Origin: Gordonia humi
Lineage (GTDB): Bacteria; Actinomycetota; Actinomycetes; Mycobacteriales; Mycobacteriaceae
NCBI RefSeq assembly: GCF_014197435.1
Contig: NZ_JACIFP010000001.1
Coordinates: forward strand, 4,402,001-4,466,000
Length of the DNA stretch: 64,000 nt
Direction of reading: 5' to 3'
A program made the translations under genes and the position numbers. Position 1 is the first letter of the stretch. Each line of letters starts with the position of its first letter. This document shows, in pieces, positions 1 through 8,809 of the stretch. The notes under the pieces are model-generated. The model made no database searches. It was not told the origin of the DNA and saw only the letters and a program-made list of their open reading frames with translations.

Positions 1-1
1 G

Positions 2-1762
2 GAGTCGCTCGTCCCCCAGTCCGATCCCGTCGGCGTGACGGACGAACGGGTCGACATCCGCGAGTTCGCCGGCGGCCTGCCCCAGCACAAGGCGCGGCTG
101 CCTCAGATTCGGATCGGCACCCGCTGGTACAACCCGTGGCTCGCATTGATCGTCGTCTCGGCGGTCGGCGCCCTCGTCTTCATCGCGATCTGCCAACAAC
201 TGCGCCAGTACGACTGGATGCAGAGTTTCATGGACACCTACCCCGGTACGTCCGACAGCTACGCGCAGACCGTCGACTCGGGTTTCCCGGCCTGGCTGCG
301 TTGGCAGCATCTGCTCAACGCGATCTTCATGCTGTTCATCATCCGCGCGGGCATCCAGATCCTCGCCGATCACCCTCGCCTCTATCTGAACTCGGGCAGC
401 ACCCCCGGCACCGACTGGTTGCGCATCCGCGGACCTATTCCGGCCGACCGGCTCGACCAGAGCCGGCCGGACAAGGTCTGGACCGCCAAAGACGACGCCG
501 TCGCCCTCCCGAAGTGGCTCGGCATCCCCGGTATCCGGCACTCCATCGGGCTCGCCCGCTGGGTGCACTTCAGCTTCGACCTGCTCTGGCTGATCAACGG
601 GACGGTGTTCGTCGTCCTGCTGTTCGTCACCGACCAGTGGCACCGTCTGATCCCCACGTCGTGGACCGTCTTCCCGAACGCTCTGTCGGCGGCGATCCAG
701 TACGGGTCGCTCGACTTCCCCGCCAATGAGGGCTACACGAATTTCAACGGCCTGCAGATCATCGCCTACTTTCTGACGATCTTCGTCGTCGCGCCCCTCG
801 CACCGATCACCGGTCTGCTGCAGGCCCCGGCCGTCGCGGCGAAGCTCGGCACCGGACGCGGCCCGCTCAACCGCCAGGTGGCCCGCACACTGCACTTCTT
901 CGTCCTCGCCTGGATGGTGTTCTTCATCCTCGTGCACACCGTGATGGTGTTCGTGACCGGTCTCGTCGGGAACCTGAACCACATCGTCCTGGGCGCGAAC
1001 ACCCAGTCACTGTGGCCCCTGCTCGTCTACGTCCTGGTGATGATCGCCGTCGTCGCGGTGTGGCTGGCGGCGAGCCCGTTCACCCTGCGCTATCCGCGAC
1101 TCGTACAGAAGACCGGTCGCTTCCTGGTCGGGTGGATCAAGGGGCTGATGGAGTGGAGCAATCCGCGCGCGGACTACTCCGAGAAGGACATCTCGCCGTA
1201 CTTCTGGCCCAACGGCACCATCCCGGTGTCGGACCGGTACCGCGAGATGCGGTCGAACAACTGGAGCGACTACACCCTCCTGGTGAACGGTCTCGTCGAG
1301 AACCCCACGACGTTCACGTACCGACAGCTCCTGGACATGCCCAAACACGAGCAGATCACCCAGCACTTCTGCATTCAGGGCTGGTCGGCGGTCGGCAAGT
1401 GGGGCGGCGTCCGGATGGCCGACATCCTGAAGATCGTGCAGCCCACGCCCGAGGCCAAGTACGCGGTCTTCTACTCGATGGCCTACGGCGGCGACGGCCC
1501 CGCCGCCGGACGGTACTACGACTGCCACAAGATCGAGCACATGAGCCGCGATCTGACGATTCTGGCGTACGAGATGAACGGTGAACCCCTCACCGAGACG
1601 CACGGTGCGCCGCTGCGCCTGCGCAACGAGGACGAACTCGGGTTCAAGCAGGTCAAGTGGATCGAGGCGATCGAGTTCGTCGAGTCGTTCGAGCACATCG
1701 GCCGCGGCCAGGGCGGCTACAACGAAGACCACGAGTTCTACGGCTACCGGATGCCGATCTGA
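2..1762 (+). CDS. Cytochrome b561-like / molybdopterin-dependent oxidoreductase fusion (5' partial)
   Basis: The frame is open from base 2, so the first codons may lie outside the window; a GTG at 35 is the first possible internal start. About five hydrophobic segments between residues 35 and 355 (counted from the GTG) carry spaced histidines, as in heme-b membrane subunits. The last 200 residues form a sulfite-oxidase-type molybdopterin domain with the cofactor cysteine in HFCIQGWSAVGKW (Cys446). In MsrP/MsrQ systems the heme and molybdenum parts are separate proteins; here they are fused, suggesting electron transfer between the quinone pool or respiratory chain and a molybdenum centre. The substrate is unknown. 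It is followed at 32 bp by an aldehyde dehydrogenase on the same strand. Confidence 0.8.
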   Translation, partial: ESLVPQSDPVGVTDERVDIREFAGGLPQHKARLPQIRIGTRWYNPWLALIVVSAVGALVFIAICQQLRQYDWMQSFMDTYPGTSDSYAQTVDSGFPAWLRWQHLLNAIFMLFIIRAGIQILADHPRLYLNSGSTPGTDWLRIRGPIPADRLDQSRPDKVWTAKDDAVALPKWLGIPGIRHSIGLARWVHFSFDLLWLINGTVFVVLLFVTDQWHRLIPTSWTVFPNALSAAIQYGSLDFPANEGYTNFNGLQIIAYFLTIFVVAPLAPITGLLQAPAVAAKLGTGRGPLNRQVARTLHFFVLAWMVFFILVHTVMVFVTGLVGNLNHIVLGANTQSLWPLLVYVLVMIAVVAVWLAASPFTLRYPRLVQKTGRFLVGWIKGLMEWSNPRADYSEKDISPYFWPNGTIPVSDRYREMRSNNWSDYTLLVNGLVENPTTFTYRQLLDMPKHEQITQHFCIQGWSAVGKWGGVRMADILKIVQPTPEAKYAVFYSMAYGGDGPAAGRYYDCHKIEHMSRDLTILAYEMNGEPLTETHGAPLRLRNEDELGFKQVKWIEAIEFVESFEHIGRGQGGYNEDHEFYGYRMPI

Positions 1763-1793
1763 CAGCCCCACCGGAAACCCACGAAAGGTCATC

Positions 1794-3251
1794 ATGACTG
1801 ACAAGCAGACCCTCCTCTCATCCGTGCCCACCGGCCTGTGGATCGACGGCGCATCGGTCCCCGCCGCCTCCGGCAAGACGTTCCCGGTCACCGATCCGGC
1901 CACCGGCGACGTCCTGGTGGAGATCGCCGACGCCGGCGTCGACGACGTGCGGCGTGCCTTCGACATCGCGGTGACCGCCGGGCGGGCGTGGGCGACGACC
2001 CCGCCGCGCGAACGGGGTGAGATCCTGCGCGCCGCCTTCGAAGCCGTGATCGCGCGCACGGACGACTTCGCGATGCTCATGACATTGGAGATGGGCAAGA
2101 TCCTGTCCGAGAGCGTCGGCGAGGTGAACTACGGCGCCGAGTTCCTCCGCTGGTTCAGCGAGGAGGCCGTCCGGATCCACGGCCACACGTCGACGGCTCC
2201 CGCGGGCAACGGGGAGATCGTCGTCGTCAAGGAGCCCGTCGGCCCGGTGCTCGCGGTGACGCCCTGGAACTTCCCGCTCGCGATGGGCACCCGCAAGATC
2301 GGTCCGGCCCTGGCCGCGGGATGCCCGATCGTGGTGAAACCCGCCCGCGACACTCCGCTCACCATGCTGTTGCTCGCGCAGGTGTTCGCCGACGCGGGAC
2401 TGCCGCCCGGAGTGCTCACCGTCCTGCAGACCACGCATTCGGGCGACGTGTCGAGCACGTTGATGGCCGATCACCGTCTCCGGAAGATCTCGTTCACCGG
2501 GTCGACCGGCGTCGGGCGCGTGCTGATCCGCCAGTCCGCCGACCAGATCCTGCGCACCTCGATGGAGTTGGGCGGCAACGCACCGTTCCTCGTCTTCGAC
2601 GACGCCGATCTCGACGCCGCCGTCGAGGGCGCCATGGCCGCCAAGATGCGCAACGGCGGCGAGGCCTGCACCTCGGCCAACCGTTTCATCGTGCAGAACG
2701 GCATCAGGCCCGCATTCACCGAGGCGCTCACCGCGCGTCTGGCCGCGATGAGGGTCGGCCCCGGATACGACGCCGACAGCGACCTCGGTCCCATCGTCAA
2801 CGCCAAGCAGGTCGATCACATCGCCGGACTGGTCGACGAGGCCGTCACCGCGGGCGCCACGCTGCACACCGGCGGTCGCCGCGTCGACGGTCCGGGCAGC
2901 TTCTACGAGCCCACCTTGTTGACCGACGTGCCGGCGGGCTGCGCGATCCTGACCGAGGAGATCTTCGGGCCGGTGATCGTGATCTCCGGTTTCGACACCG
3001 ACGACGAGGCGATCACCCGGGCCAACGACACCGACTACGGACTCGCGTCGTACTTCTTCACTCGTGACCTCGACCGCGCTAAGAGAGTGGCGCGCGCCCT
3101 CGACTACGGCCTGGTCGGGGTGAACCGCGGCGTCATCTCCGACCCGGCGGCGCCGTTCGGCGGCGTCAAGCACTCGGGTATCGGCGTCGAAGGCGGATTC
3201 GAGGGCATCGAGGAGTACCTCGACACCAAGTACATCGCGCTGACCAGCTGA
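1794..3251 (+). CDS. NAD(P)-dependent aldehyde dehydrogenase, succinate-semialdehyde dehydrogenase type
   Basis: A 485-residue soluble aldehyde dehydrogenase of normal family length. The general-base glutamate is in MELGGNAPF (Glu258) and the nucleophilic cysteine in GGEACTSANR (Cys292); the NAD-site motifs PWNFPLAMG and FTGSTGVG are present. The ATG at 1794 follows ACGAAAGG and is preferred over in-frame upstream codons that lie within the preceding gene. GabD-like enzymes oxidise succinate semialdehyde, but the benzoylformate-decarboxylase-like gene downstream makes an aromatic aldehyde such as benzaldehyde an equally reasonable substrate. That choice is inferred from context only. Confidence 0.88.
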   Translation: MTDKQTLLSSVPTGLWIDGASVPAASGKTFPVTDPATGDVLVEIADAGVDDVRRAFDIAVTAGRAWATTPPRERGEILRAAFEAVIARTDDFAMLMTLEMGKILSESVGEVNYGAEFLRWFSEEAVRIHGHTSTAPAGNGEIVVVKEPVGPVLAVTPWNFPLAMGTRKIGPALAAGCPIVVKPARDTPLTMLLLAQVFADAGLPPGVLTVLQTTHSGDVSSTLMADHRLRKISFTGSTGVGRVLIRQSADQILRTSMELGGNAPFLVFDDADLDAAVEGAMAAKMRNGGEACTSANRFIVQNGIRPAFTEALTARLAAMRVGPGYDADSDLGPIVNAKQVDHIAGLVDEAVTAGATLHTGGRRVDGPGSFYEPTLLTDVPAGCAILTEEIFGPVIVISGFDTDDEAITRANDTDYGLASYFFTRDLDRAKRVARALDYGLVGVNRGVISDPAAPFGGVKHSGIGVEGGFEGIEEYLDTKYIALTS

Positions 3252-3331
3252 TCTCTCCTCGCCCGCTTCGTGTTTCTCCCGCGTCGGCCACAGCCCGTGC
3301 CGACGCTCCGTCAATCCAGGAGGTCCTTGTC

Positions 3332-4987
3332 ATGGTCCGATGGCTCACCGTTCTCGCGACGTGGATAGTCGGCGCCGCCGGAATCGTCTTGACCGTCATG
3401 ATGTCCCCGTGGTGGCTGTTCCTCGCGGTGCCGCTGCTACTGATCGCACTGCTCGGCACCTACGATCTGCTGCAGTCCCACCACAGCATCCTGCGGAACT
3501 ACCCGGTACTCGGGCACTTCCGGTTCCTGCTCGAGTTCATCCGCCCGGAGATCCAGCAGTACTTCATCGAACGAGACAGCGACGGCACCCCGTACGACCG
3601 GAGTACGCGCACCACGCTGTACGAGCGCGCCAAGAACGTCAAGGACGTCGACGCCTACGGCACCCAGCGCGACGTGTACCGCCCCGGCTACGAGTTCGTC
3701 CGTCACTCGATCGGTGCCCGCCCCGCCGTCGAGGGCACCCCGCGCGTGCGCATCGGCGGACCGGACTGCACTCAGCCGTACGACATGGCCCTGTTCAACG
3801 TGTCGGCAATGAGCTTCGGAGCCCTGTCGGCCAACGCGATCCGCGCGCTCAACACCGGAGCCAAACGCGGCGGCTTCATCCACGACACCGGAGAGGGCGG
3901 GCTGAGCCCGTACCACCTGGAACCGGGCGGAGATCTCATCTGGGAACTCGGCACCGCGTACTTCGGCTGCCGGACCGCGGACGGTCACTTCGACCCGGAC
4001 ATGTTCGCGCAGAAGGTCACCGCGCCATCGGTCAAATGCGTGTCGATCAAGCTGTCGCAGGGCGCCAAGCCGGGGCTCGGCGGCGTCATGCCCGGTCCGA
4101 AGGTGACTCCGGAGATCGCCGAGATGCGTCTGGTGGAGCCGCACAAGACCGTCGTCTCCCCGCCGTCGCACAACCGCTTCCACAGTCCGGAGGGACTGTG
4201 CGAGTTCATCGGGCAGCTCCGTGAACTGTCCGGCGGCAAGCCGGTCGGTTTCAAGCTGTGCGTCGGCTCGCGCAGCGAGTTCCTCGGCATCTGCAAGGCC
4301 ATGCTGACGACCGGCATCGCCCCGGACTTCATCATCGTCGACGGCGCCGAAGGCGGCACCGGCGCCGCCCCGATCGAGTTCGAGGACAATGTCGGTATGC
4401 CGTTGACCGAGGGCCTGATGACCGTCCACAACGCGCTCGTCGGTGTCGGTCTGCGGGACCGGATCCGGATCGGCGCCTCGGGCAAGGTCACCAACGGCAT
4501 CGACATCGTCAAGCGAGTCATCCAGGGCGCCGACTTCACGCTCGCCGCGCGCGCCATGATGATGGCGGTCGGCTGCATCCAGGCGCAGGAGTGCCAGACC
4601 AACCGGTGCCCGGTGGGCGTGGCCACACAGGACACGAAGCGGTCGCGGGCACTCGACGTTCCGGACAAGGCCGAACGCGTCTACAACCTGCAACGCCACG
4701 TCGTCGACAACGCCAAGCAGTTCGTCGCGTCGATGGGGTTGGAGGACTTCGACGACCTGCACCCGTCGATGCTGATGCGGACGGTGGGACCGAACGAGTC
4801 CCGCTCGTACGCCGACCTCTACGAGTGGCTGGCCCCGGGCGAGCTGCTGTCCGATCCGCCGCAGTCGTGGCGAGAGGACTGGGAGGTCGCCCGGACGGAC
4901 GCGTTCGTCCTGTCCGCCGCCCACCACCCCGATCCCAGCAGGCGCACCCCGGCGATCACCACCGTCAACGGCAAGCTCGCCGTCTGA
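3332..4987 (+). CDS. FMN-binding glutamate synthase family protein with N-terminal membrane segments
   Basis: 551 residues. Two hydrophobic segments (about residues 4-22 and 27-46) precede a GltB-like alpha/beta barrel. Barrel motifs include NVSAMSFGALS, GEGGLSPYH, VDGAEGGTGAAP and GASGKV. The three cysteines C-x5-C-x4-C (Cys415, Cys421, Cys426, in GCIQAQECQTNRCPVG) match the [3Fe-4S] ligands of glutamate synthase. No glutaminase domain is present, so it is not a complete GltB. Stand-alone relatives (YerD/archaeal GltS type) are flavin/Fe-S oxidoreductases of uncertain substrate. The ATG follows CCAGGAGGT. Its place between an aldehyde dehydrogenase and a 2-oxoacid decarboxylase suggests it oxidises or aminates an intermediate of that pathway (inference). 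Confidence 0.85.
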   Translation: MVRWLTVLATWIVGAAGIVLTVMMSPWWLFLAVPLLLIALLGTYDLLQSHHSILRNYPVLGHFRFLLEFIRPEIQQYFIERDSDGTPYDRSTRTTLYERAKNVKDVDAYGTQRDVYRPGYEFVRHSIGARPAVEGTPRVRIGGPDCTQPYDMALFNVSAMSFGALSANAIRALNTGAKRGGFIHDTGEGGLSPYHLEPGGDLIWELGTAYFGCRTADGHFDPDMFAQKVTAPSVKCVSIKLSQGAKPGLGGVMPGPKVTPEIAEMRLVEPHKTVVSPPSHNRFHSPEGLCEFIGQLRELSGGKPVGFKLCVGSRSEFLGICKAMLTTGIAPDFIIVDGAEGGTGAAPIEFEDNVGMPLTEGLMTVHNALVGVGLRDRIRIGASGKVTNGIDIVKRVIQGADFTLAARAMMMAVGCIQAQECQTNRCPVGVATQDTKRSRALDVPDKAERVYNLQRHVVDNAKQFVASMGLEDFDDLHPSMLMRTVGPNESRSYADLYEWLAPGELLSDPPQSWREDWEVARTDAFVLSAAHHPDPSRRTPAITTVNGKLAV

Positions 4988-5014
4988 CCACCGACCGAAA
5001 GGCTTGAGAAGACG

Positions 5015-6646
5015 ATGCCAACCGTACGCGAGGCCACCTTCGACCTCCTCCGCGAACTCGGTCTGACCACCGTGTTCGGCAATCCCGGCTCCACCGAGGA
5101 GACGTTCCTGCAGAACTACCCGGACGACTTCCGGTACGTCCTCGGCATCCACGAGGCGTCGGTGATCGGCGCCGCCGACGGCTATGCGCAGGCCACTCGC
5201 AAGCCGGCGCTGGTCAACGTGCACACGTCGGCGGGTGCCGCGAACGCGATGGGCACCCTGCTCAGCGCGTTTCAGAATCGGACACCGCTGATCGTCACCG
5301 CCGGTCAGCAGACCCGGGACATGCTGCTGCTCGATCCGTGGCTGGCCAATCACGATCCGCAGACCATCCTGCAGCCGTATGTGAAGTGGGCGTATCAGCC
5401 GGTCCGTCCCGAGGACGTGCCCGCGGCGTTCATGCGCGCGTACGCCGTCGCACTGCAGCCGCCGGCCGGTCCGGTCTTCCTGTCGATTCCGCTGGACGAC
5501 TGGGACGCCGACTGTCCGATCCCGCTGGCCGTCCGTTCGGTCGCCGAGCGAGTGGCGCCGGATCCGGCGCGGCTCGCCGAGTTCGCTCAGGCGTTCGCGG
5601 CAGCCGAGAATCCGGCGCTGGTATTGGGCTCGGACGTCGCACGCGGCGACGGCTGGCAGCAGGCGGTGGCCCTCGCCGAACGGCTCGGAGTCAAGGTGTG
5701 GGCGGCGCCGAGCAGTGAACGGCCGCCGTTCCCCGAGGACCACCCGCTGTACGCGGGCGGTCTGCCGTTCGCGCAGGGGCTGCTGTCCGAGAAGCTCACC
5801 GGTCACGATGTCATCCTGGTGATCGGCGCGTCGGTGTTCCGCTACTACCCGTGGGTGCCCGGCCCCTACATCCCCGAGGGCTCCCGCCTGCTGCACATCA
5901 CGTCCGATCCGGACGAGTCCGGGCGAGCACCGGTCGGCGACAGCCTCATCGGCGACGCCGTGCTCGCGATCGAGGCGCTGACCACTCTGGTTCCGCGGCG
6001 GTCGACGCAGATCACCGTCGAGCGGCAGGAGCACGGCATGGCGCCGCATCCGCCGATCGAGGGCTCGATCGACGATCCCGCCGACGACGGTCCGATGTCG
6101 GCACGCGCCCTGTTCCGAGTCCTGCGCGGCGCCAGTCCCGACGACACGGTGCTCGTGGAGGAGACGCCGTCGAATCTGGCCGATCTGCATGCCGAGTGGC
6201 CGATCACCCGGCCGGACTCGTTCTACGCGTTCGCCAGCGGCGCACTGGGCTGGGATCTGCCCGCGGCGGTCGGCGTCGCGCTCGCCGAGCGCGACAGCGG
6301 ACGCAATCGTCCGGTCCTCGCGGTGATCGGCGACGGTTCGATGCAGTACTCGGTCCAAGCGCTCTACACGGCCGCACGGCAGGAGCTGCCGCTGGTCGTC
6401 GTCGTACCCGCCAACAGCGAGTACGCGATCCTCAAGGCGTTCGGCGCCCTCGAGAACAGTCCGAACGTTCCGGGCCTGGACATCCCCGGAATCCGACCGG
6501 CGGTTCTGGCGCAGGGCTACGGCGCCGAGGGCGTCGTCGCCCGGACGCCGTCGGAGGTCAGGGCGGCACTGGCGCAGGCGTGGACCCGCTCGGGTCCGAC
6601 GCTGATCGAGGTGCCGATCGATCCGTCGGTTCCGAAGCTCGCCTGA
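5015..6646 (+). CDS. mdlC: Benzoylformate decarboxylase-like ThDP-dependent enzyme
   Basis: 543 residues with the three-domain ThDP decarboxylase fold. It aligns from end to end by eye with Pseudomonas putida benzoylformate decarboxylase (2-oxo-2-phenylacetate to benzaldehyde plus CO2). Ser26 (FGNPGS), Glu47 (IHEAS) and His70 (NVHTSAG) occupy the same numbered positions as the catalytic residues of that enzyme. The ThDP/Mg motif begins at GDGSMQYS. The second active-site histidine (His281 in P. putida, FRYHQY) is Tyr here (FRYYPW), so the exact substrate may differ. It starts 28 bp after the preceding gene with GAAAGGC upstream. A strong hairpin follows immediately, marking the end of the transcription unit. 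Confidence 0.82.
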   Translation: MPTVREATFDLLRELGLTTVFGNPGSTEETFLQNYPDDFRYVLGIHEASVIGAADGYAQATRKPALVNVHTSAGAANAMGTLLSAFQNRTPLIVTAGQQTRDMLLLDPWLANHDPQTILQPYVKWAYQPVRPEDVPAAFMRAYAVALQPPAGPVFLSIPLDDWDADCPIPLAVRSVAERVAPDPARLAEFAQAFAAAENPALVLGSDVARGDGWQQAVALAERLGVKVWAAPSSERPPFPEDHPLYAGGLPFAQGLLSEKLTGHDVILVIGASVFRYYPWVPGPYIPEGSRLLHITSDPDESGRAPVGDSLIGDAVLAIEALTTLVPRRSTQITVERQEHGMAPHPPIEGSIDDPADDGPMSARALFRVLRGASPDDTVLVEETPSNLADLHAEWPITRPDSFYAFASGALGWDLPAAVGVALAERDSGRNRPVLAVIGDGSMQYSVQALYTAARQELPLVVVVPANSEYAILKAFGALENSPNVPGLDIPGIRPAVLAQGYGAEGVVARTPSEVRAALAQAWTRSGPTLIEVPIDPSVPKLA

Positions 6647-6650
6647 GCAC

Positions 6651-6687
6651 ACGACGAGGGCCGCACGCGGGGTGCGGCCCTCGTCGT
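6651..6687. terminator. Perfect 16-bp hairpin between mdlC and ndh
   Basis: Two exactly complementary 16-base arms (6651-6666 and 6672-6687) flank the loop GCGGG. It lies 5 bp after the mdlC stop and 35 bp after the convergent ndh stop. There is no U-tract on either side, as is common for actinobacterial hairpin terminators; it is probably bidirectional. Confidence 0.75.
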
Positions 6688-6721
6688 CAGGTATGCCGCC
6701 GTCAGGTACGCCGCCGTCCGG

Positions 6722-7990
6722 TCAACGCGGCCGGTTGCCGACGACGAACTGAGAGCGGCTGCGGGACAGGTAGTCGCGCGGCCAGCTCGCCAGGGCGCCG
6801 ATCCGGGCCCGCGCCTGCGGGAGGAGCGCGGCGTGAACGGCCAGCCAGCTCGCGAAGGCGAGCGGCCCCGTGAGTTCGATCCGTTTGGGGCCGACCTCGG
6901 CGACGGCGGACATGCGGCCGATCATCGCCATGAACCCCTTGTCGACGTAACCGAACGGGCGTCGCTGTCCGCCGGTCAGATCGGCGACGATGTTGCGTCC
7001 CGCCCACTTCCCGGACTGCATGGCAACCGATCCCAACTGCGGCAGTGTTCCGCCCGACCCATCGGGGATGTTCGCCGCGTCGCCGAGGACGTAGACGCCG
7101 GGGACCCCGGGCGCGGTCAGATCCGCGTCGACGTCGACGCGGCCGCCGCGGCCGGTCTCCAGGCCCGCGCTCGCCACCACCGACCGGGCCTTGAGGCCGC
7201 CCGCCCAGACGACGACGTGCGCGGGCAGAGTGCTTCCGTCGGAGAGCGTGACGCCGTCGGCGCGGACCTCGCTGACGCCGGTGCCCATCAGCATCACGAC
7301 CCCGAGCCTCTCCAGGCTGCGGCGGGTGTACCGCTGCAGCTTCTCGGAGAACGGTTTGAGGACTGTGTCGCCGTGGTCCACCAGGTGGACGGTGCAGCGA
7401 CGGGGGACGGCGTCGTGGAAGTAATGCGGCAGCACGCGTTCGATGGTCTCGCCGATCGCTCCCGCGGTCTCCACTCCGGTGGGGCCGCCGCCGACCACGA
7501 CGACGTCGATCGGTTCGCAGTCGCCGTGCGTGGCCGCCGCCGTGTCGGCACGGTCGAGTTGCTCGACCAGGCTGCTCGCGAGCGCGGTCGCATCGTCCAC
7601 CGAGTACAGCGGGTAACTGAACTCGTCGGCGCCCGGTGTGCCGAAGTAGTTGACCTCGGCGCCCGCCGAGATCACCAGGACGTCCGACCGGAACACGGTG
7701 CCGTCGGGCAGCGTCACCGAGCGGTCGCGCGCATCGATCGAACTCACCTCGGCGGTGAGGACACGGACACTCGGATGCTTGCGGAACAGCGACCTCAGCG
7801 GGGCCGCGACATCGTTGGCGGCCAGCTGCGCGGTGGCGACCTGGTAGAGCAACGGCTGGAACTGCTGATAGTTGTTGCGGTCGATGAGCAGGGTTCGAAT
7901 CCGCTCCTTGGCCAGACGCTGTGCGGCTGCCACACCGGCGAACCCGGCGCCGACGATGATGACCTGATAGTCGCGGACGGTGTCGGACAT
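6722..7990 (-). CDS. ndh: Type II NADH dehydrogenase-like FAD oxidoreductase
   Basis: 422 residues, single-subunit NADH:quinone oxidoreductase family, peripheral on the inner face of the membrane. The N-terminal FAD Rossmann motif is VGAGFAG, a second NADH-binding motif VVGGGPTGVE lies near residue 160, and the FAD-contacting segment YVLGDAANIP is near the C-terminal third. The C-terminal 80 residues are hydrophobic and basic, as expected for the membrane-binding region. ATG at 7990 is chosen because CAAGGGGAG lies just upstream and homologues begin a few residues before the first Rossmann strand; an in-frame ATG at 8053 would add 21 unlikely residues. It is convergent with the mdlC cluster. 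Confidence 0.85.
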   Translation of the reverse strand: MSDTVRDYQVIIVGAGFAGVAAAQRLAKERIRTLLIDRNNYQQFQPLLYQVATAQLAANDVAAPLRSLFRKHPSVRVLTAEVSSIDARDRSVTLPDGTVFRSDVLVISAGAEVNYFGTPGADEFSYPLYSVDDATALASSLVEQLDRADTAAATHGDCEPIDVVVVGGGPTGVETAGAIGETIERVLPHYFHDAVPRRCTVHLVDHGDTVLKPFSEKLQRYTRRSLERLGVVMLMGTGVSEVRADGVTLSDGSTLPAHVVVWAGGLKARSVVASAGLETGRGGRVDVDADLTAPGVPGVYVLGDAANIPDGSGGTLPQLGSVAMQSGKWAGRNIVADLTGGQRRPFGYVDKGFMAMIGRMSAVAEVGPKRIELTGPLAFASWLAVHAALLPQARARIGALASWPRDYLSRSRSQFVVGNRPR

Positions 7991-8273
7991 GCAGAAGCTC
8001 CCCTTGATTAGACGGTGAACCTGAAGCGTATGAGACGCGTTGCGCCACGGCATCGCATGGCGTGGATCGGCCTCCGACTGGCACGGCGTGGCGCGCGGAC
8101 CGCGCTTCTCGCGCGAGTCCGTTCGGTTCGGTGACCCACCGCCGGTTCACGGCCCGCGAGCGTCGGCGAGGCGGCGTCCCACGGACTCGACCCGTCGTGT
8201 CCCTGATCCGCCCGGCCGCGACCTGTGGGCGCGATGTGGGCAGAACTCCGGATCGGGCCCGCCGACCGTCGAG

Positions 8274-8307
8274 AAAAAGCCCCTCACCTGCGGTGCAGGT
8301 GAGGGGC
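8274..8307 (-). terminator. Rho-independent terminator of ssrA
   Basis: Arms 8279-8291 and 8295-8307 pair perfectly over 13 bp with a 3-nt loop. On the minus strand the stem is followed by five T residues (8278-8274), and it starts 7 nt after the mature tmRNA 3' end. Confidence 0.92.
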
Positions 8308-8313
8308 CTCGGG

Positions 8314-8684
8314 TGGAGCCGCCGGGAATTGAACCCGGGTCCTCCGTCACGTCAGTGGGGCTTCTCCGTGTGCAGTCCGCTGTGTCTCTACTCGGATCTC
8401 CCGGTCTCACGAACAAGCCGGGATGACGATCCCAGTCGCTGTTTGATGTCCTGCCTCCGTCCGCGACCGACGGCGACAGTGAGTTCCCTAGCTGATGCCG
8501 GCATCCGGTTCCGGGAACTTAGAACCGGGCCGACAGACTAGCCTCGCTGATCAGGCAGCGAGTGCGTAGTCGCGCTGATTGGAATCGGCGCTTAATTGGT
8601 TGCTGCGACGCTTACGGTGGTCTCCAGCCTGCACCGACACGCTTCCCCCACCTCGATGCACGTAGTCGAAACCGATCGGCCCCG
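8314..8684 (-). ncRNA. ssrA: Transfer-messenger RNA (tmRNA)
   Basis: The minus strand starts GGGGCCGATCGG and ends CGGCTCCA; these ends form a 7-bp tRNA-like acceptor stem (one G-U) that meets a T-arm GGGTTCAATTCCC. The internal reading frame encodes a tag ending ADSNQRDYALAA followed by TGA, one residue different from the mycobacterial ADSHQRDYALAA tag. The 3' CCA is not encoded (CCC follows the discriminator A), so it must be added enzymatically. tmRNA rescues ribosomes stalled on broken messages and marks the products for proteolysis. Its protein partner SmpB is encoded about 0.9 kb upstream in the same orientation. Confidence 0.95.
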
Positions 8685-8689
8685 AGATG

Positions 8690-8723
8690 GTGTCCCCTGT
8701 TTCCAGGAGACACCCCATCATAA
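8690..8723 (-). promoter_or_regulatory. ssrA -10 element and leader hairpin
   Basis: On the minus strand a TATGAT hexamer (8723-8718) lies just before an 11-bp hairpin with a GAAA loop (8715-8690), which ends 6 nt before the mature tmRNA 5' end. No convincing -35 is visible. The hairpin would sit in the precursor leader removed by RNase P-type processing. The promoter call is inference. Confidence 0.45.
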
Positions 8724-8809
8724 CCAATCCGACCGACACATTTCATCCCGATATCGACGGAGGGGTCTCGACTCCGCTCGACCGGCGAGAGAATCGGGCC
8801 GACCGGGAC

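Noticed and set aside
3437..6652. Very long minus-strand open frame (over 1000 codons) opposite the glutamate-synthase-like and mdlC genes
   Set aside because: An antisense shadow of two clearly recognisable plus-strand genes. The translation is low-complexity Arg/Gly/Val-rich with no known domain, as high GC content produces.
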